The notes under the pieces were generated by a model. That model saw nothing but the letters and a program-made list of their open reading frames with translations. It had not been told where the DNA came from and did no database searches. Both the position numbers and the translations under genes were made by a program. From Oscillospiraceae bacterium (GTDB taxonomy: Bacteria > Bacillota > Clostridia > Oscillospirales > Ruminococcaceae), in contig JAGPHI010000077.1 in assembly GCA_018055565.1 (NCBI GenBank), positions 1 to 5,840 on the forward strand: a stretch of DNA of 5,840 nt, in the 5' to 3' direction. This document shows positions 1 through 5,591 of the stretch, one piece after another (within the stretch, counting starts at the first letter, position 1; every line of letters starts with the position of its first letter).

Positions 1-226
1 ATTGGTGCGCACACTAAAAGGGCGCGATGTGGGCATTTATGTGGTAACAGGCGAAAAAGACGGCTATGTGCTGATTGCAAATGGCCGACAATATCGCCTA
101 GACGGCCCAAAACGCAAAAATCCAAAACATCTTGCGCCCAGCGCAGGAACACTCGGCGAGGAAAGCCTCGCATTCGACAAACAGCTCAAACGAGCGCTGG
201 CCGCTTATGCGCAAGGTGCTCAGTGA
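1..226 (+). CDS. KOW-domain RNA-binding protein (L14e-like), 3' part
   Basis: This is the C-terminal part of a small KOW-domain protein related to archaeal/eukaryotic ribosomal protein L14e. Such proteins are commonly found between map and infA in Clostridia and are presumed to bind ribosomal RNA; their exact role is not established. The readable part has the KOW core (GRDVG, then a beta strand IYVVTG), a second strand ([13 protein letters not shown]) and the basic PKRKNPKHL segment that usually closes the domain. An Ala/Lys-rich tail of about 28 residues follows. A TTG lies at position 2, but homologues normally have several residues before the VR(S/T)xxGRD segment and no ribosome binding site can be seen, so the gene is taken as cut by the window edge. 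Base 1 is the last base of the preceding codon. The stop TGA at 224-226 overlaps the infA ribosome binding site, which suggests translational coupling. Confidence 0.82.
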   Translation, partial: LVRTLKGRDVGIYVVTGEKDGYVLIANGRQYRLDGPKRKNPKHLAPSAGTLGEESLAFDKQLKRALAAYAQGAQ

Positions 227-231
227 GGAGG
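226..231 (+). promoter_or_regulatory. infA ribosome binding site that fixes a TTG start
   Basis: AGGAGG lies 8 bases before the TTG at 240, the ideal distance. It shares its first base with the stop codon of the upstream KOW gene. An in-frame ATG at 207 would give an IF-1 eleven residues longer than the family and has no ribosome binding site before it. The site therefore decides in favour of TTG. Confidence 0.85.
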
Positions 232-239
232 GTAGAAGC

Positions 240-458
240 TTGTCCAAAGAAGACGTAATTGAAGTGGAAGGTGTCGTAGTTGACGCGATGCCCAATGCGA
301 TGTTCCTAGTGGAAATCCAGGGCGGGCACAAACTATTGGCACACATTTCCGGCAAGCTGCGTATGAACTTTATCCGCATACTGCCCGGAGACAAGGTTAC
401 ACTTGAGATGAGCCCTTACGATTTAACGAAGGGGCGTATCACCTGGAGGAGCAAATAG
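240..458 (+). CDS. infA: Translation initiation factor IF-1
   Basis: IF-1 binds the 30S A site in the cytoplasm and helps IF-2 and IF-3 assemble the initiation complex. The product is 72 residues, the usual bacterial length, and is a single S1-like OB fold. It has the family hallmarks: [12 protein letters not shown] at the N terminus, LPNAMF-like [28 protein letters not shown] in the middle, LPGDKVT and the C-terminal [13 protein letters not shown]. Translation starts at TTG, supported by the AGGAGG at 226-231 and by exact alignment to the normal SKEDVIE start. The gene follows the KOW gene with 13 bases between its first base and the preceding stop codon, and lies before rpmJ, the standard order in Firmicutes. 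The stop TAG at 456-458 sits inside the first unit of a 7-base repeat array that fills the next gap. Confidence 0.97.
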   Translation: MSKEDVIEVEGVVVDAMPNAMFLVEIQGGHKLLAHISGKLRMNFIRILPGDKVTLEMSPYDLTKGRITWRSK

Positions 459-531
459 AGAATAGAGAATAGCAGCCGCACGGTACTTTACTGTTCGCTT
501 GCGCATCCCGCTATTCGCTGTTCGCTGTTTC
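454..531. repeat. Heptamer repeat array forming an imperfect hairpin
   Basis: Three consecutive 7-base units AATAGAG, AATAGAG, AATAGCA run from 454 to 474. In the opposite orientation CTGTTCG stands at 491-497, and CTATTCG, CTGTTCG, CTGTTTC run from 511 to 531. Bases 460-473 can pair with 510-523 in 13 of 14 positions (one G-U pair, one mismatch) across a 36-base loop. The infA stop codon lies in the first unit. The array accounts for most of the 101-base infA-rpmJ gap, the longest intergenic space within the plus-strand operon. No reading frame is seen in it. It resembles the short tandem heptamer repeats known from cyanobacteria only in period, not necessarily in origin. Confidence 0.7.
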
Positions 532-559
532 ACAAAGCTACAATAGGAGGTAGATCAAT

Positions 560-673
560 ATGAAGGTTAAGCCTTCCGTCAAACCCATCTGCGAAAAATG
601 CAAGGTTATCAAACGCAAAGGCCGCGTTATGGTAATTTGCCAAAACCCCAAGCACAAACAGCGTCAGGGCTAA
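560..673 (+). CDS. rpmJ: 50S ribosomal protein L36 (zinc-binding form)
   Basis: L36 is the smallest protein of the 50S subunit and stabilises 23S rRNA. The 37-residue product begins [14 protein letters not shown] and ends PKHKQRQG, the standard size and sequence. It keeps the zinc ribbon ligands C11, C14 and C27 and H32 (CEKC and CQNPKH), so this is the C+ form, not the cysteine-free paralogue some bacteria use under zinc shortage. AGGAGG at 545-550 stands 9 bases before the ATG. Its place between infA and rpsM is the normal one. Confidence 0.97.
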   Translation: MKVKPSVKPICEKCKVIKRKGRVMVICQNPKHKQRQG

Positions 674-694
674 GCCCGACAAGCCTTGCGCGGG

Positions 695-732
695 TTTATC
701 CTGCCGTGCAGCGGCCTATTTATTGGGATAAA
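695..732 (+). promoter_or_regulatory. Inverted repeat in the rpsM leader
   Basis: TTTATCC (695-701) and GGATAAA (726-732) are perfect 7-base complementary arms. Inside the loop, GCCG (703-706) and CGGC (712-715) form a second short stem. The structure ends 6 bases before the rpsM AGGAGG (739-744) in an 81-base gap. In E. coli the alpha operon is controlled by S4 binding to a folded rpsM leader, so a translational control site is possible here, but the present structure has not been matched to it. It could also be chance pairing in a short A/T-containing gap. Confidence 0.4.
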
Positions 733-754
733 TAATCTAGGAGGTGCTAAGGAC

Positions 755-1123
755 ATGGCACGTATAGCCGGAGTTGACTTGCCCAAAGACAAGCGAGTCG
801 AAGTTGCCCTTACCTATATTTTCGGTATCGGTCACAGCGGCGCGCAAGAAATTCTTGCCGCTACAAAGATCAATCCTGATACAAGGGTAAAGGACATGAC
901 CCCCGACGAGGAAGCTTTAATCCGTGATTACATTGATAAAAACTTCAGCGTTGAGGGCGATTTACGCCGCAAAACAGCACTTGATATCAAGCGTTTAGTT
1001 GAAATTCAATGCTATCGCGGCATTCGTCACCGCAAAGGTTTACCCGTGCGCGGACAGCGTTCCAAAACAAACGCTCGCACACGCAAGGGCCCCAAGCGCA
1101 CAGTAGCCAATAAGAAGAAGTAA
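755..1123 (+). CDS. rpsM: 30S ribosomal protein S13
   Basis: S13 sits in the head of the 30S subunit, binds 16S rRNA and contacts the 50S subunit and P-site tRNA. The 122-residue product has the usual start [10 protein letters not shown], the helix-two-turn-helix segment around [14 protein letters not shown] (residues 21-34), and the basic C-terminal signature [14 protein letters not shown] (88-101) followed by [11 protein letters not shown]. The length matches the family. The ATG at 755 is chosen over an in-frame ATG at 686 because AGGAGG (739-744) lies 10 bases before it and the extra 23 residues are not part of S13. It is the first gene of the alpha operon core rpsM-rpsK-rpsD-rpoA-rplQ. 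Confidence 0.97.
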   Translation: MARIAGVDLPKDKRVEVALTYIFGIGHSGAQEILAATKINPDTRVKDMTPDEEALIRDYIDKNFSVEGDLRRKTALDIKRLVEIQCYRGIRHRKGLPVRGQRSKTNARTRKGPKRTVANKKK

Positions 1124-1144
1124 TAGAGCTGGGAGGACAGTTAG

Positions 1145-1552
1145 ATGGCAATAAAAGCTGCTGCTAAAAAAGCAGTTACCCGCACGAAAAAACGCGAGCG
1201 TAAAAATATCGAGCGCGGCTGCGCCCATATCCAAAGCACATTCAATAACACGATTGTGACCATTACGGATGTTCAGGGCAATGCTATTTCGTGGTCGAGC
1301 GCAGGTGGCCTCGGCTTCCGTGGCTCGCGCAAAAGCACTCCGTTCGCCGCCCAAACAGCGGCCGAAACAGCGGCAAAAGCCGCAATGGAGCACGGCATGA
1401 AATCGGTAGAAGTGTTTGTGAAAGGCCCTGGTGCAGGCCGTGAAGCCGCCATCCGCGCTTTGCAGGCCACCGGCTTAGAGGTAAATATGATCAAGGACGT
1501 TACCCCTATCCCACATAACGGCTGCCGCCCGCCGAAGCGCCGCCGCATTTAG
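1145..1552 (+). CDS. rpsK: 30S ribosomal protein S11
   Basis: S11 lies on the platform of the 30S subunit near the mRNA exit site and the decoding region. The product has 135 residues, slightly longer than the usual 129-131 because of a Lys/Ala-rich N terminus ([20 protein letters not shown]). The core contains [16 protein letters not shown] (27-42), the glycine-rich [17 protein letters not shown] (54-70), KGPGAGRE (93-100) and the C-terminal S11 signature [15 protein letters not shown] (120-134). GGGAGG at 1131-1136 lies 8 bases before the ATG. It begins 21 bases after rpsM. Confidence 0.97.
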   Translation: MAIKAAAKKAVTRTKKRERKNIERGCAHIQSTFNNTIVTITDVQGNAISWSSAGGLGFRGSRKSTPFAAQTAAETAAKAAMEHGMKSVEVFVKGPGAGREAAIRALQATGLEVNMIKDVTPIPHNGCRPPKRRRI

Positions 1553-1569
1553 TATAAGGAGGAAAAAAC

Positions 1570-2196
1570 ATGGCAAGATATACAGGCGCAGTATGCCGCC
1601 AGTGCCGTCGAGAGAATCAGAAGCTCTTTTTAAAGGGCGAGCGTTGCTTCTCCGACAAATGTGCGTTTGCCCGCAGGAGCTTTGCTCCCGGCCAGCACGG
1701 CCAAAACCAAGCTCGTAAAAAAGTTTCCGAGTATGGTTTGCAGCTTCGCGCAAAACAAAAAGCAAAACGCTATTATGGCGTTCTTGAGAGCCAGTTTGCT
1801 CATTATTTTGAGCTTGCCGAGCGCAAGAGCGGCATGACCGGTGAAAATCTGCTTCGGATCCTTGAAAGCAGACTTGATAACGTAGTTTATCGCGCGGGCT
1901 TCGCAATGAGCCGCAAAGAGGGGCGTCAGCTTGTGCTGCACCGCCACTTCACCGTGAATGGCGAAATCGTGAACATTCCGTCCTATTTAATTAAAGAGGG
2001 CGACAAAATTGCTGTCAGAACAACGGACTGCGGCAAGCTGAAAGAATGCATCGAGAAAAACGCGCACCGTCCTGTTCCCACATGGCTTACAAAGGATGCC
2101 GAGAACATGGCTGTCAGCGTTACGCGTGCACCTGAGCGCGCCGACATCGACTTCGACATCGAAGAGCACCTTATCGTTGAGCTCTATTCCAAGTAA
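1570..2196 (+). CDS. rpsD: 30S ribosomal protein S4 (zinc-ribbon form)
   Basis: S4 is a primary 16S rRNA-binding protein that starts assembly of the 30S body and helps form the mRNA entry channel. The 208-residue product has an N-terminal zinc ribbon with C9, C12, C26 and C31 (CRQC and CFSDKC). Next come the basic [21 protein letters not shown] segment, a helical domain, and the S4 RNA-binding domain at about 98-160, starting [23 protein letters not shown] (1556-1562) lies 7 bases before the ATG. The gene is inside the alpha operon, as in many Clostridia and in E. coli, and unlike Bacillus. In E. coli, S4 is the translational repressor of this operon; whether it is here cannot be read from the sequence. 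Confidence 0.97.
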   Translation: MARYTGAVCRQCRRENQKLFLKGERCFSDKCAFARRSFAPGQHGQNQARKKVSEYGLQLRAKQKAKRYYGVLESQFAHYFELAERKSGMTGENLLRILESRLDNVVYRAGFAMSRKEGRQLVLHRHFTVNGEIVNIPSYLIKEGDKIAVRTTDCGKLKECIEKNAHRPVPTWLTKDAENMAVSVTRAPERADIDFDIEEHLIVELYSK

Positions 2197-2227
2197 TCCG
2201 CTGCTTTTAAGGGAATGCGAACAACAA

Positions 2228-2248
2228 GGCAAGCCTTTAAGGCTTGCC
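2228..2248 (+). promoter_or_regulatory. Perfect hairpin just before the rpoA ribosome binding site
   Basis: GGCAAGCC (2228-2235) and GGCTTGCC (2241-2248) are perfect 8-base arms around TTTAA, with a ninth T-A pair possible inside. The right arm ends 4 bases before AGGAGG (2253-2258) of rpoA. No run of T follows, so it is not a typical intrinsic terminator. It may tune translation of rpoA relative to the ribosomal proteins, protect mRNA after processing, or act as a weak attenuator. Confidence 0.6.
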
Positions 2249-2266
2249 AAATAGGAGGGTTTTAGA

Positions 2267-3220
2267 ATGATGGAGATCGAGAGGCCCAAAATAGATACCG
2301 CCAGCCTGTCCGCCGACGGCCGCTACGGCAAGTTCGTGGTGGAGCCGCTGGAGCGCGGGTTTGGCACTACCCTGGGCAATAGCTTACGACACGTACTGCT
2401 CTCATCGCTTCCCGGCGTTGCTGTTACCAATATCAAGATTGACGGCGTTGTCCACGAGTTTTCCACGATTCCGGGCGTTAAAGAAGACGTTACCGAAATT
2501 GTGCTGAACATCAAAGGCATCACAGCCAAGCTTTATTCCGACACACCCAAAACCGTTCGCATTGAAGCGAGTGGCGAGGGCGAGGTAACTGCCGGTAGCA
2601 TCGGACAGGATGCCGAGATAGAGATATTAAACCCGGATTGGCATATCGCCTCCCTTGCGGAAAACGCAAAGCTCATCATGGAGCTTACGTTTGACAAGGG
2701 CCGCGGCTATGTGCCTGCCGACCGCAATAAGCAATCCGCGGGTGATGCGGCCATCGGCACTTTGCCGGTGGACAGCATTTACACGCCGGTGCTTAAAGTA
2801 AATTACACGGTAGAAAACACGCGCGTGGGCCAAATTACCGACTACGACAAGCTAACGCTTGAAGTGTGGACGGATGGCACGCTATCTGCAAAAGAGGGCG
2901 TCAGCCTTGCTGCGCGTATCATGACCGAGCATTTAAACCTCTTCGTCAATCTCTCGCAAGAGGCGATGGACGCGGAAATCATGGTAGAAAAAGACGACAA
3001 GGGCAAAGAAAAAGCCCTTGAAATGACAATCGAAGAGCTTGATTTGTCTGTGCGCTCCTTTAACTGCCTGAAACGTGCCGGCATCAACACCGTGGAAGAC
3101 TTAATCAACAAATCCGAAGATGAGATGATGAAGGTGCGCAACCTCGGCCGTAAGAGCCTTGAGGAAGTTATCGCGAAGCTGGAATCTCTCGGATTCAATC
3201 TTACGAACGAAGACGAGTAA
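2267..3220 (+). CDS. rpoA: DNA-directed RNA polymerase subunit alpha
   Basis: The alpha subunit dimer seeds assembly of RNA polymerase, and its C-terminal domain binds promoter UP elements and activators. The product has 317 residues, a normal length. The N-terminal assembly domain (about 1-230) shows [31 protein letters not shown] (20-50), the most conserved alpha segment, GYVPADRN (147-154) and the [11 protein letters not shown] strand (194-204). After an acidic/basic linker, the C-terminal domain (about 252-312) has [15 protein letters not shown] and [10 protein letters not shown]. By alignment, R263, N266, G294 and K296 correspond to the E. coli DNA-contact residues R265, N268, G296 and K298. 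Two adjacent ATGs (2267, 2270) are possible starts; AGGAGG is 8 bases before the first, which is chosen. The gene is preceded by a hairpin (2228-2248). Confidence 0.97.
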   Translation: MMEIERPKIDTASLSADGRYGKFVVEPLERGFGTTLGNSLRHVLLSSLPGVAVTNIKIDGVVHEFSTIPGVKEDVTEIVLNIKGITAKLYSDTPKTVRIEASGEGEVTAGSIGQDAEIEILNPDWHIASLAENAKLIMELTFDKGRGYVPADRNKQSAGDAAIGTLPVDSIYTPVLKVNYTVENTRVGQITDYDKLTLEVWTDGTLSAKEGVSLAARIMTEHLNLFVNLSQEAMDAEIMVEKDDKGKEKALEMTIEELDLSVRSFNCLKRAGINTVEDLINKSEDEMMKVRNLGRKSLEEVIAKLESLGFNLTNEDE

Positions 3221-3243
3221 TTACTGCAAAGGAGTGAATTAGG

Positions 3244-3585
3244 ATGCCCGGTACAAGAAAACTCGGCAGAACTAGTGACCACCGCCGCGCGATGCTCCGT
3301 GCTATGGTTACCTACCTGATGGAAAACGGCAAGGTAGAAACCACAGTTACAAGAGCGAAAGAAGTTCGCGCAGTGGCCGAAAAAATGATCACCCTTGGCA
3401 AGCAGGATAATCTGCATGCGAAGCGTCAGGTGTTCTCCTACGTAACAAAGGAGACAGTTGCGAAAAAAGTGATAGATGAAATTGCCCCCAAGTATTCAGA
3501 TCGCGATGGCGGCTACACCCGTATTATTAAAATTGGTGCACGTCGCGGCGATGCCGCTGAAATGGCAATTATCGAATTGGTCTAA
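3244..3585 (+). CDS. rplQ: 50S ribosomal protein L17
   Basis: L17 binds 23S rRNA near the peptide exit tunnel of the 50S subunit. The 113-residue product is of normal Firmicute length and shows the family start [20 protein letters not shown], the [14 protein letters not shown] segment (29-42), the [13 protein letters not shown] segment, and the end [27 protein letters not shown] at 3228-3234 lies 9 bases before the ATG. It is the last gene of the alpha operon and is followed by a strong terminator starting 16 bases after its stop codon. Confidence 0.97.
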   Translation: MPGTRKLGRTSDHRRAMLRAMVTYLMENGKVETTVTRAKEVRAVAEKMITLGKQDNLHAKRQVFSYVTKETVAKKVIDEIAPKYSDRDGGYTRIIKIGARRGDAAEMAIIELV

Positions 3586-3601
3586 TCAATATCTGCATAA
3601 A

Positions 3602-3639
3602 AAAGCGCCCTCTGCGGTTGATGCCGCAGAGGGCGCTTT
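3602..3639. terminator. Intrinsic terminator, probably bidirectional
   Basis: Bases 3602-3617 and 3624-3639 form a perfect 16-bp stem (13 bp G+C-rich core plus three A-T pairs) with the 6-base loop TTGATG. Downstream of rplQ on the plus strand the tail is TTTGTATTT, a moderate T run. Read from the ribF side, the stem is followed by six T (complement of A at 3599-3604), a better terminator. It lies between two convergent gene sets and probably stops both. Confidence 0.92.
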
Positions 3640-3645
3640 GTATTT

Positions 3646-3708
3646 AGAGGTCAGATATTAGAAATCAGAAGTCAGAAATCAGAAGTCAGAAGTCAGAGGT
3701 CAGAGGTT
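3646..3708. repeat. Nine-unit degenerate heptamer tandem array
   Basis: Nine consecutive 7-base units occupy these 63 bases: AGAGGTC, AGATATT, AGAAATC, AGAAGTC, AGAAATC, AGAAGTC, AGAAGTC, AGAGGTC and AGAGGTT. The consensus is AGARRTC. The array reaches into the 3' end of ribF (minus strand), encoding its last four residues and its TGA stop. Most unit junctions create a TGA on the minus strand, and because 7 is not a multiple of 3, stops occur in all three frames within a short distance. Confidence 0.92.
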
Positions 3709-4712
3709 GGCTTTTCGGCAAAATATGCGCGGGCGGCATCGGCGGCCTCGTTTATCATATTGCGCAAGGCCTCGGTGTTTTCATAGCGCTGTGTATGCCG
3801 CCAAAAGCTGTGCAGCTCCACGCGCACGGCTTGCCCGTATAAATCGCCGCTAAAATCCAAAATAAAGGTTTCGCAGGTGACGTGCTTGCCGTTCACCGTG
3901 GGGCGGCTGCCAATGCCTGTAGCGCCAAGATAGCACGCATTGCCTATCCAAACGCGCGAAAGGTACACGCCGTCCAGCGGGCGCAGCATGCCTGCGGGAT
4001 AGTGCTGGTTAATGGTGGGCACGCCTAGCGTGGTGCCAAGCCCACGCCCTCTTTGCACGGGCAAATCAATGGCATATGGCTCGGCCAGCATAGCGCCCGC
4101 CGTGCCCACATCGCCGCCAGCCAGCGCCGCGCGAATGCGCGTAGAGGAAACGGCCTCGCCCTTGTAAAGCGCCGTGGGAATAATGAAAACACAAATATCC
4201 TTTGCTGCGCAAAGCGTTTGCAAAAGCGCAACATTGCCTGCCTTATGCGCACCAAATGTAAAATCCTCGCCGCAAAAAACAGCCTTTGCACGAAGCGCAG
4301 TGCATAGCACATTTTCCACAAAGGCTTCGGGCGTAAGCGTGCAAAAGCTTTCAAATGGCGGGCAAAGATATCTCTCGACCCCTAATGCGGCCATACGGCG
4401 GCGCTTTTCGGTGGGGGTAAGCACGGTGCTGCCTTTTACAGCACCCATTTCGTCGGCGTTGGCATTATCGCGCAGCGGCAACGAAAACGAAAACACGGCG
4501 CTTGCCAGTGCGTGTTGTTTGGCGTATGCCACCGCTGCGCCAATGACCGCGCGATGCCCCAAATGCACACCGTCAAAATATCCAAGCGCGCAAGCGCTAA
4601 AAACCGCATCATCATGCAAAGCCGTGGGCACATCGGGTGCACAGGCGCTTGCAGCAGCATCGTCTGTGCCGCAGCAGCCATAAAACCCGGCTATATCTGC
4701 ACTGCAAAGCAA
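3693..4712 (-). CDS. ribF: Bifunctional riboflavin kinase / FAD synthetase
   Basis: RibF phosphorylates riboflavin to FMN and adenylylates FMN to FAD in the cytoplasm. The product has 339 residues. The N-terminal nucleotidyltransferase domain (about 36-195) has GYFDGVHLGH (44-53), CGEDFTFG (147-154) and SSTRIRAAL (189-197). The C-terminal kinase domain (about 205-333) has GRGLGTTLGVPTIN (222-235), DGVYLSRV and ETFILDFSGDLYG (281-293). The start is TTG at 4712, with GGGAG (4722-4726) 9 bases before it. This start gives about 27 extra Ala/Cys/Asp-rich residues compared with typical homologues. A GTG at 4631 would give a standard 312 residues but has no ribosome binding site, so the start is less certain than the function. 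It follows truB by 6 bases, its ribosome binding site lies within the end of truB, and translation is probably coupled. The last residues (TSDL) and the stop come from a heptamer repeat array. Confidence 0.95.
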   Translation of the reverse strand: MLCSADIAGFYGCCGTDDAAASACAPDVPTALHDDAVFSACALGYFDGVHLGHRAVIGAAVAYAKQHALASAVFSFSLPLRDNANADEMGAVKGSTVLTPTEKRRRMAALGVERYLCPPFESFCTLTPEAFVENVLCTALRAKAVFCGEDFTFGAHKAGNVALLQTLCAAKDICVFIIPTALYKGEAVSSTRIRAALAGGDVGTAGAMLAEPYAIDLPVQRGRGLGTTLGVPTINQHYPAGMLRPLDGVYLSRVWIGNACYLGATGIGSRPTVNGKHVTCETFILDFSGDLYGQAVRVELHSFWRHTQRYENTEALRNMINEAADAARAYFAEKPTSDL

Positions 4713-4718
4713 AGCTGA

Positions 4719-5591
4719 TCACTCCCGTTCGCAAAATAATTTTTTGACATGCAATTCACCGTTTTGCACAGTGGCAAGCCCCAGAAAAAGCCCGCCGTGT
4801 GCAATGCGATAATCGCCGTCTGCCTGTTTTGTTGGGCCGGCAGCGCCGTTTAAAAGGCGCTTTGCCTCGGCATCGTCCACTGCAAGCAGAGGCAAATGCA
4901 TAAAGCAGCTTTCCACGGGCTGCAAAAGCGATTCTAATGTACCCGCATCCTTAGCCGCTTGAATTTCGGCAAACCCAACAGCGCCCGCCTCGGTATATAC
5001 GCCTGCCTTTGTGCGGCGCAGCGCAGCCAACGTGGCAGGCACACCAAGCGCTTTGCCGATATCCTCGCATAATACGCGCACGTAAGTACCTTTTGAACAG
5101 CTTACCTCAAAGCAAAAGCTGTTTTCGCCTGCCGCGCCCTGATAAACGATGGAATGAATCACAATATCGCGCGGTGTGCGCGCAATTTCGATGCCCTTGC
5201 GCGCGGCCTTATATAAAGGCTGCCCGTTGATTTTTACCGCCGAGTACATCGGCGGTAATTGCTTTTGCGGCCCGACAAAATGCGGCAAAGCCGCCGTAAG
5301 CATCGCTTCGCTTACAGCGGCATCGCTGGTTTCCAGCACGGTGCCCGTGATATCCCCAGTGTCGGTGCAAAGGCCAAAGCGCACGGTGGCCAGATACGTT
5401 TTATCGTGGTTTACCTGCATGTCCACCGCTTTTGCGGCATTGCCAATAAACACAGGCAGCACGCCGGTTGCCATAGGATCCAGCGTGCCGCTATGTCCGA
5501 TTTTTTTGGTTTTGCAGATACCGCGCAGCTTTGCAATCACATCAAACGATGTAAAGCCCACAGGCTTATCTACAATTAAGATTCCTTGCAT
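4719..5591 (-). CDS. truB: tRNA pseudouridine(55) synthase TruB
   Basis: TruB converts uridine 55 in the T-loop of tRNAs to pseudouridine. The 290-residue product starts MQGILIVDKPVGFTSFD and carries the catalytic motif GHSGTLDPMATGVLP (32-46) with the nucleophile Asp38. Further family motifs are KTYLATVRFG (64-73), PPMYSAVKINGQPLY (113-127) and SCSKGTYVRVLCEDIG (164-179). A C-terminal segment from about 230 corresponds to the extra RNA-binding region typical of bacterial TruB. Minus-strand AGAGGTGG (5602-5609) lies 10 bases before the ATG. The start overlaps the end of the nrnA-like gene by 16 bases, so translation is likely coupled. The order nrnA-truB-ribF is typical of Firmicutes, usually downstream of infB-rbfA. 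Confidence 0.97.
   Translation of the reverse strand: MQGILIVDKPVGFTSFDVIAKLRGICKTKKIGHSGTLDPMATGVLPVFIGNAAKAVDMQVNHDKTYLATVRFGLCTDTGDITGTVLETSDAAVSEAMLTAALPHFVGPQKQLPPMYSAVKINGQPLYKAARKGIEIARTPRDIVIHSIVYQGAAGENSFCFEVSCSKGTYVRVLCEDIGKALGVPATLAALRRTKAGVYTEAGAVGFAEIQAAKDAGTLESLLQPVESCFMHLPLLAVDDAEAKRLLNGAAGPTKQADGDYRIAHGGLFLGLATVQNGELHVKKLFCERE
4722..4726 (-). promoter_or_regulatory. ribF ribosome binding site supporting a TTG start
   Basis: Minus-strand GGGAG lies inside the last codons of truB, directly before its TGA (4719-4721) and 9 bases before the TTG at 4712. No better site is seen before the alternative GTG at 4631. Confidence 0.55.
5234..5258. repeat. Perfect 10-bp inverted repeat inside truB
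   Basis: TTACCGCCGA (5234-5243) and TCGGCGGTAA (5249-5258) are perfectly complementary around a 5-base loop. They fall in the codons for the conserved LPPMYSAVK segment of TruB. A T run lies to the left on the plus strand (5231-5235), so the minus-strand RNA has A, not U, after the stem and it is not a terminator for truB. It may be a by-product of codon choice. Confidence 0.6.

Noticed and set aside
207..239. In-frame ATG upstream of the infA TTG
   Set aside because: No ribosome binding site precedes it and it would add eleven residues not found in IF-1.
539..544. TACAAT as a possible -10 promoter box before rpmJ
   Set aside because: No fitting -35 box at 16-18 bases, and transcription would begin within the ribosome binding site at 545-550.
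686..754. N-terminal extension of rpsM from an ATG at 686
   Set aside because: The added residues do not belong to S13, and the AGGAGG at 739-744 serves the ATG at 755.
2228..2248. Hairpin before rpoA considered as an intrinsic terminator
   Set aside because: No T run follows it; the bases after the stem are AAATAGGAGG.
2842..3417. Open frame of 191 codons on the minus strand across the rpoA end and rplQ start
   Set aside because: Antisense to two certain genes and spans their junction; its serine-rich composition is what reversed coding sequence gives.
3646..3708. Heptamer array considered as a CRISPR
   Set aside because: Units are 7 bases and contiguous, with no spacers and no cas genes nearby.
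4174..4683. Long open frame of 169 codons on the plus strand opposite ribF
   Set aside because: It lies fully antisense to a well-supported ribF, has no recognisable domain and no good ribosome binding site. It is explained by the G+C-rich codon pattern of ribF.
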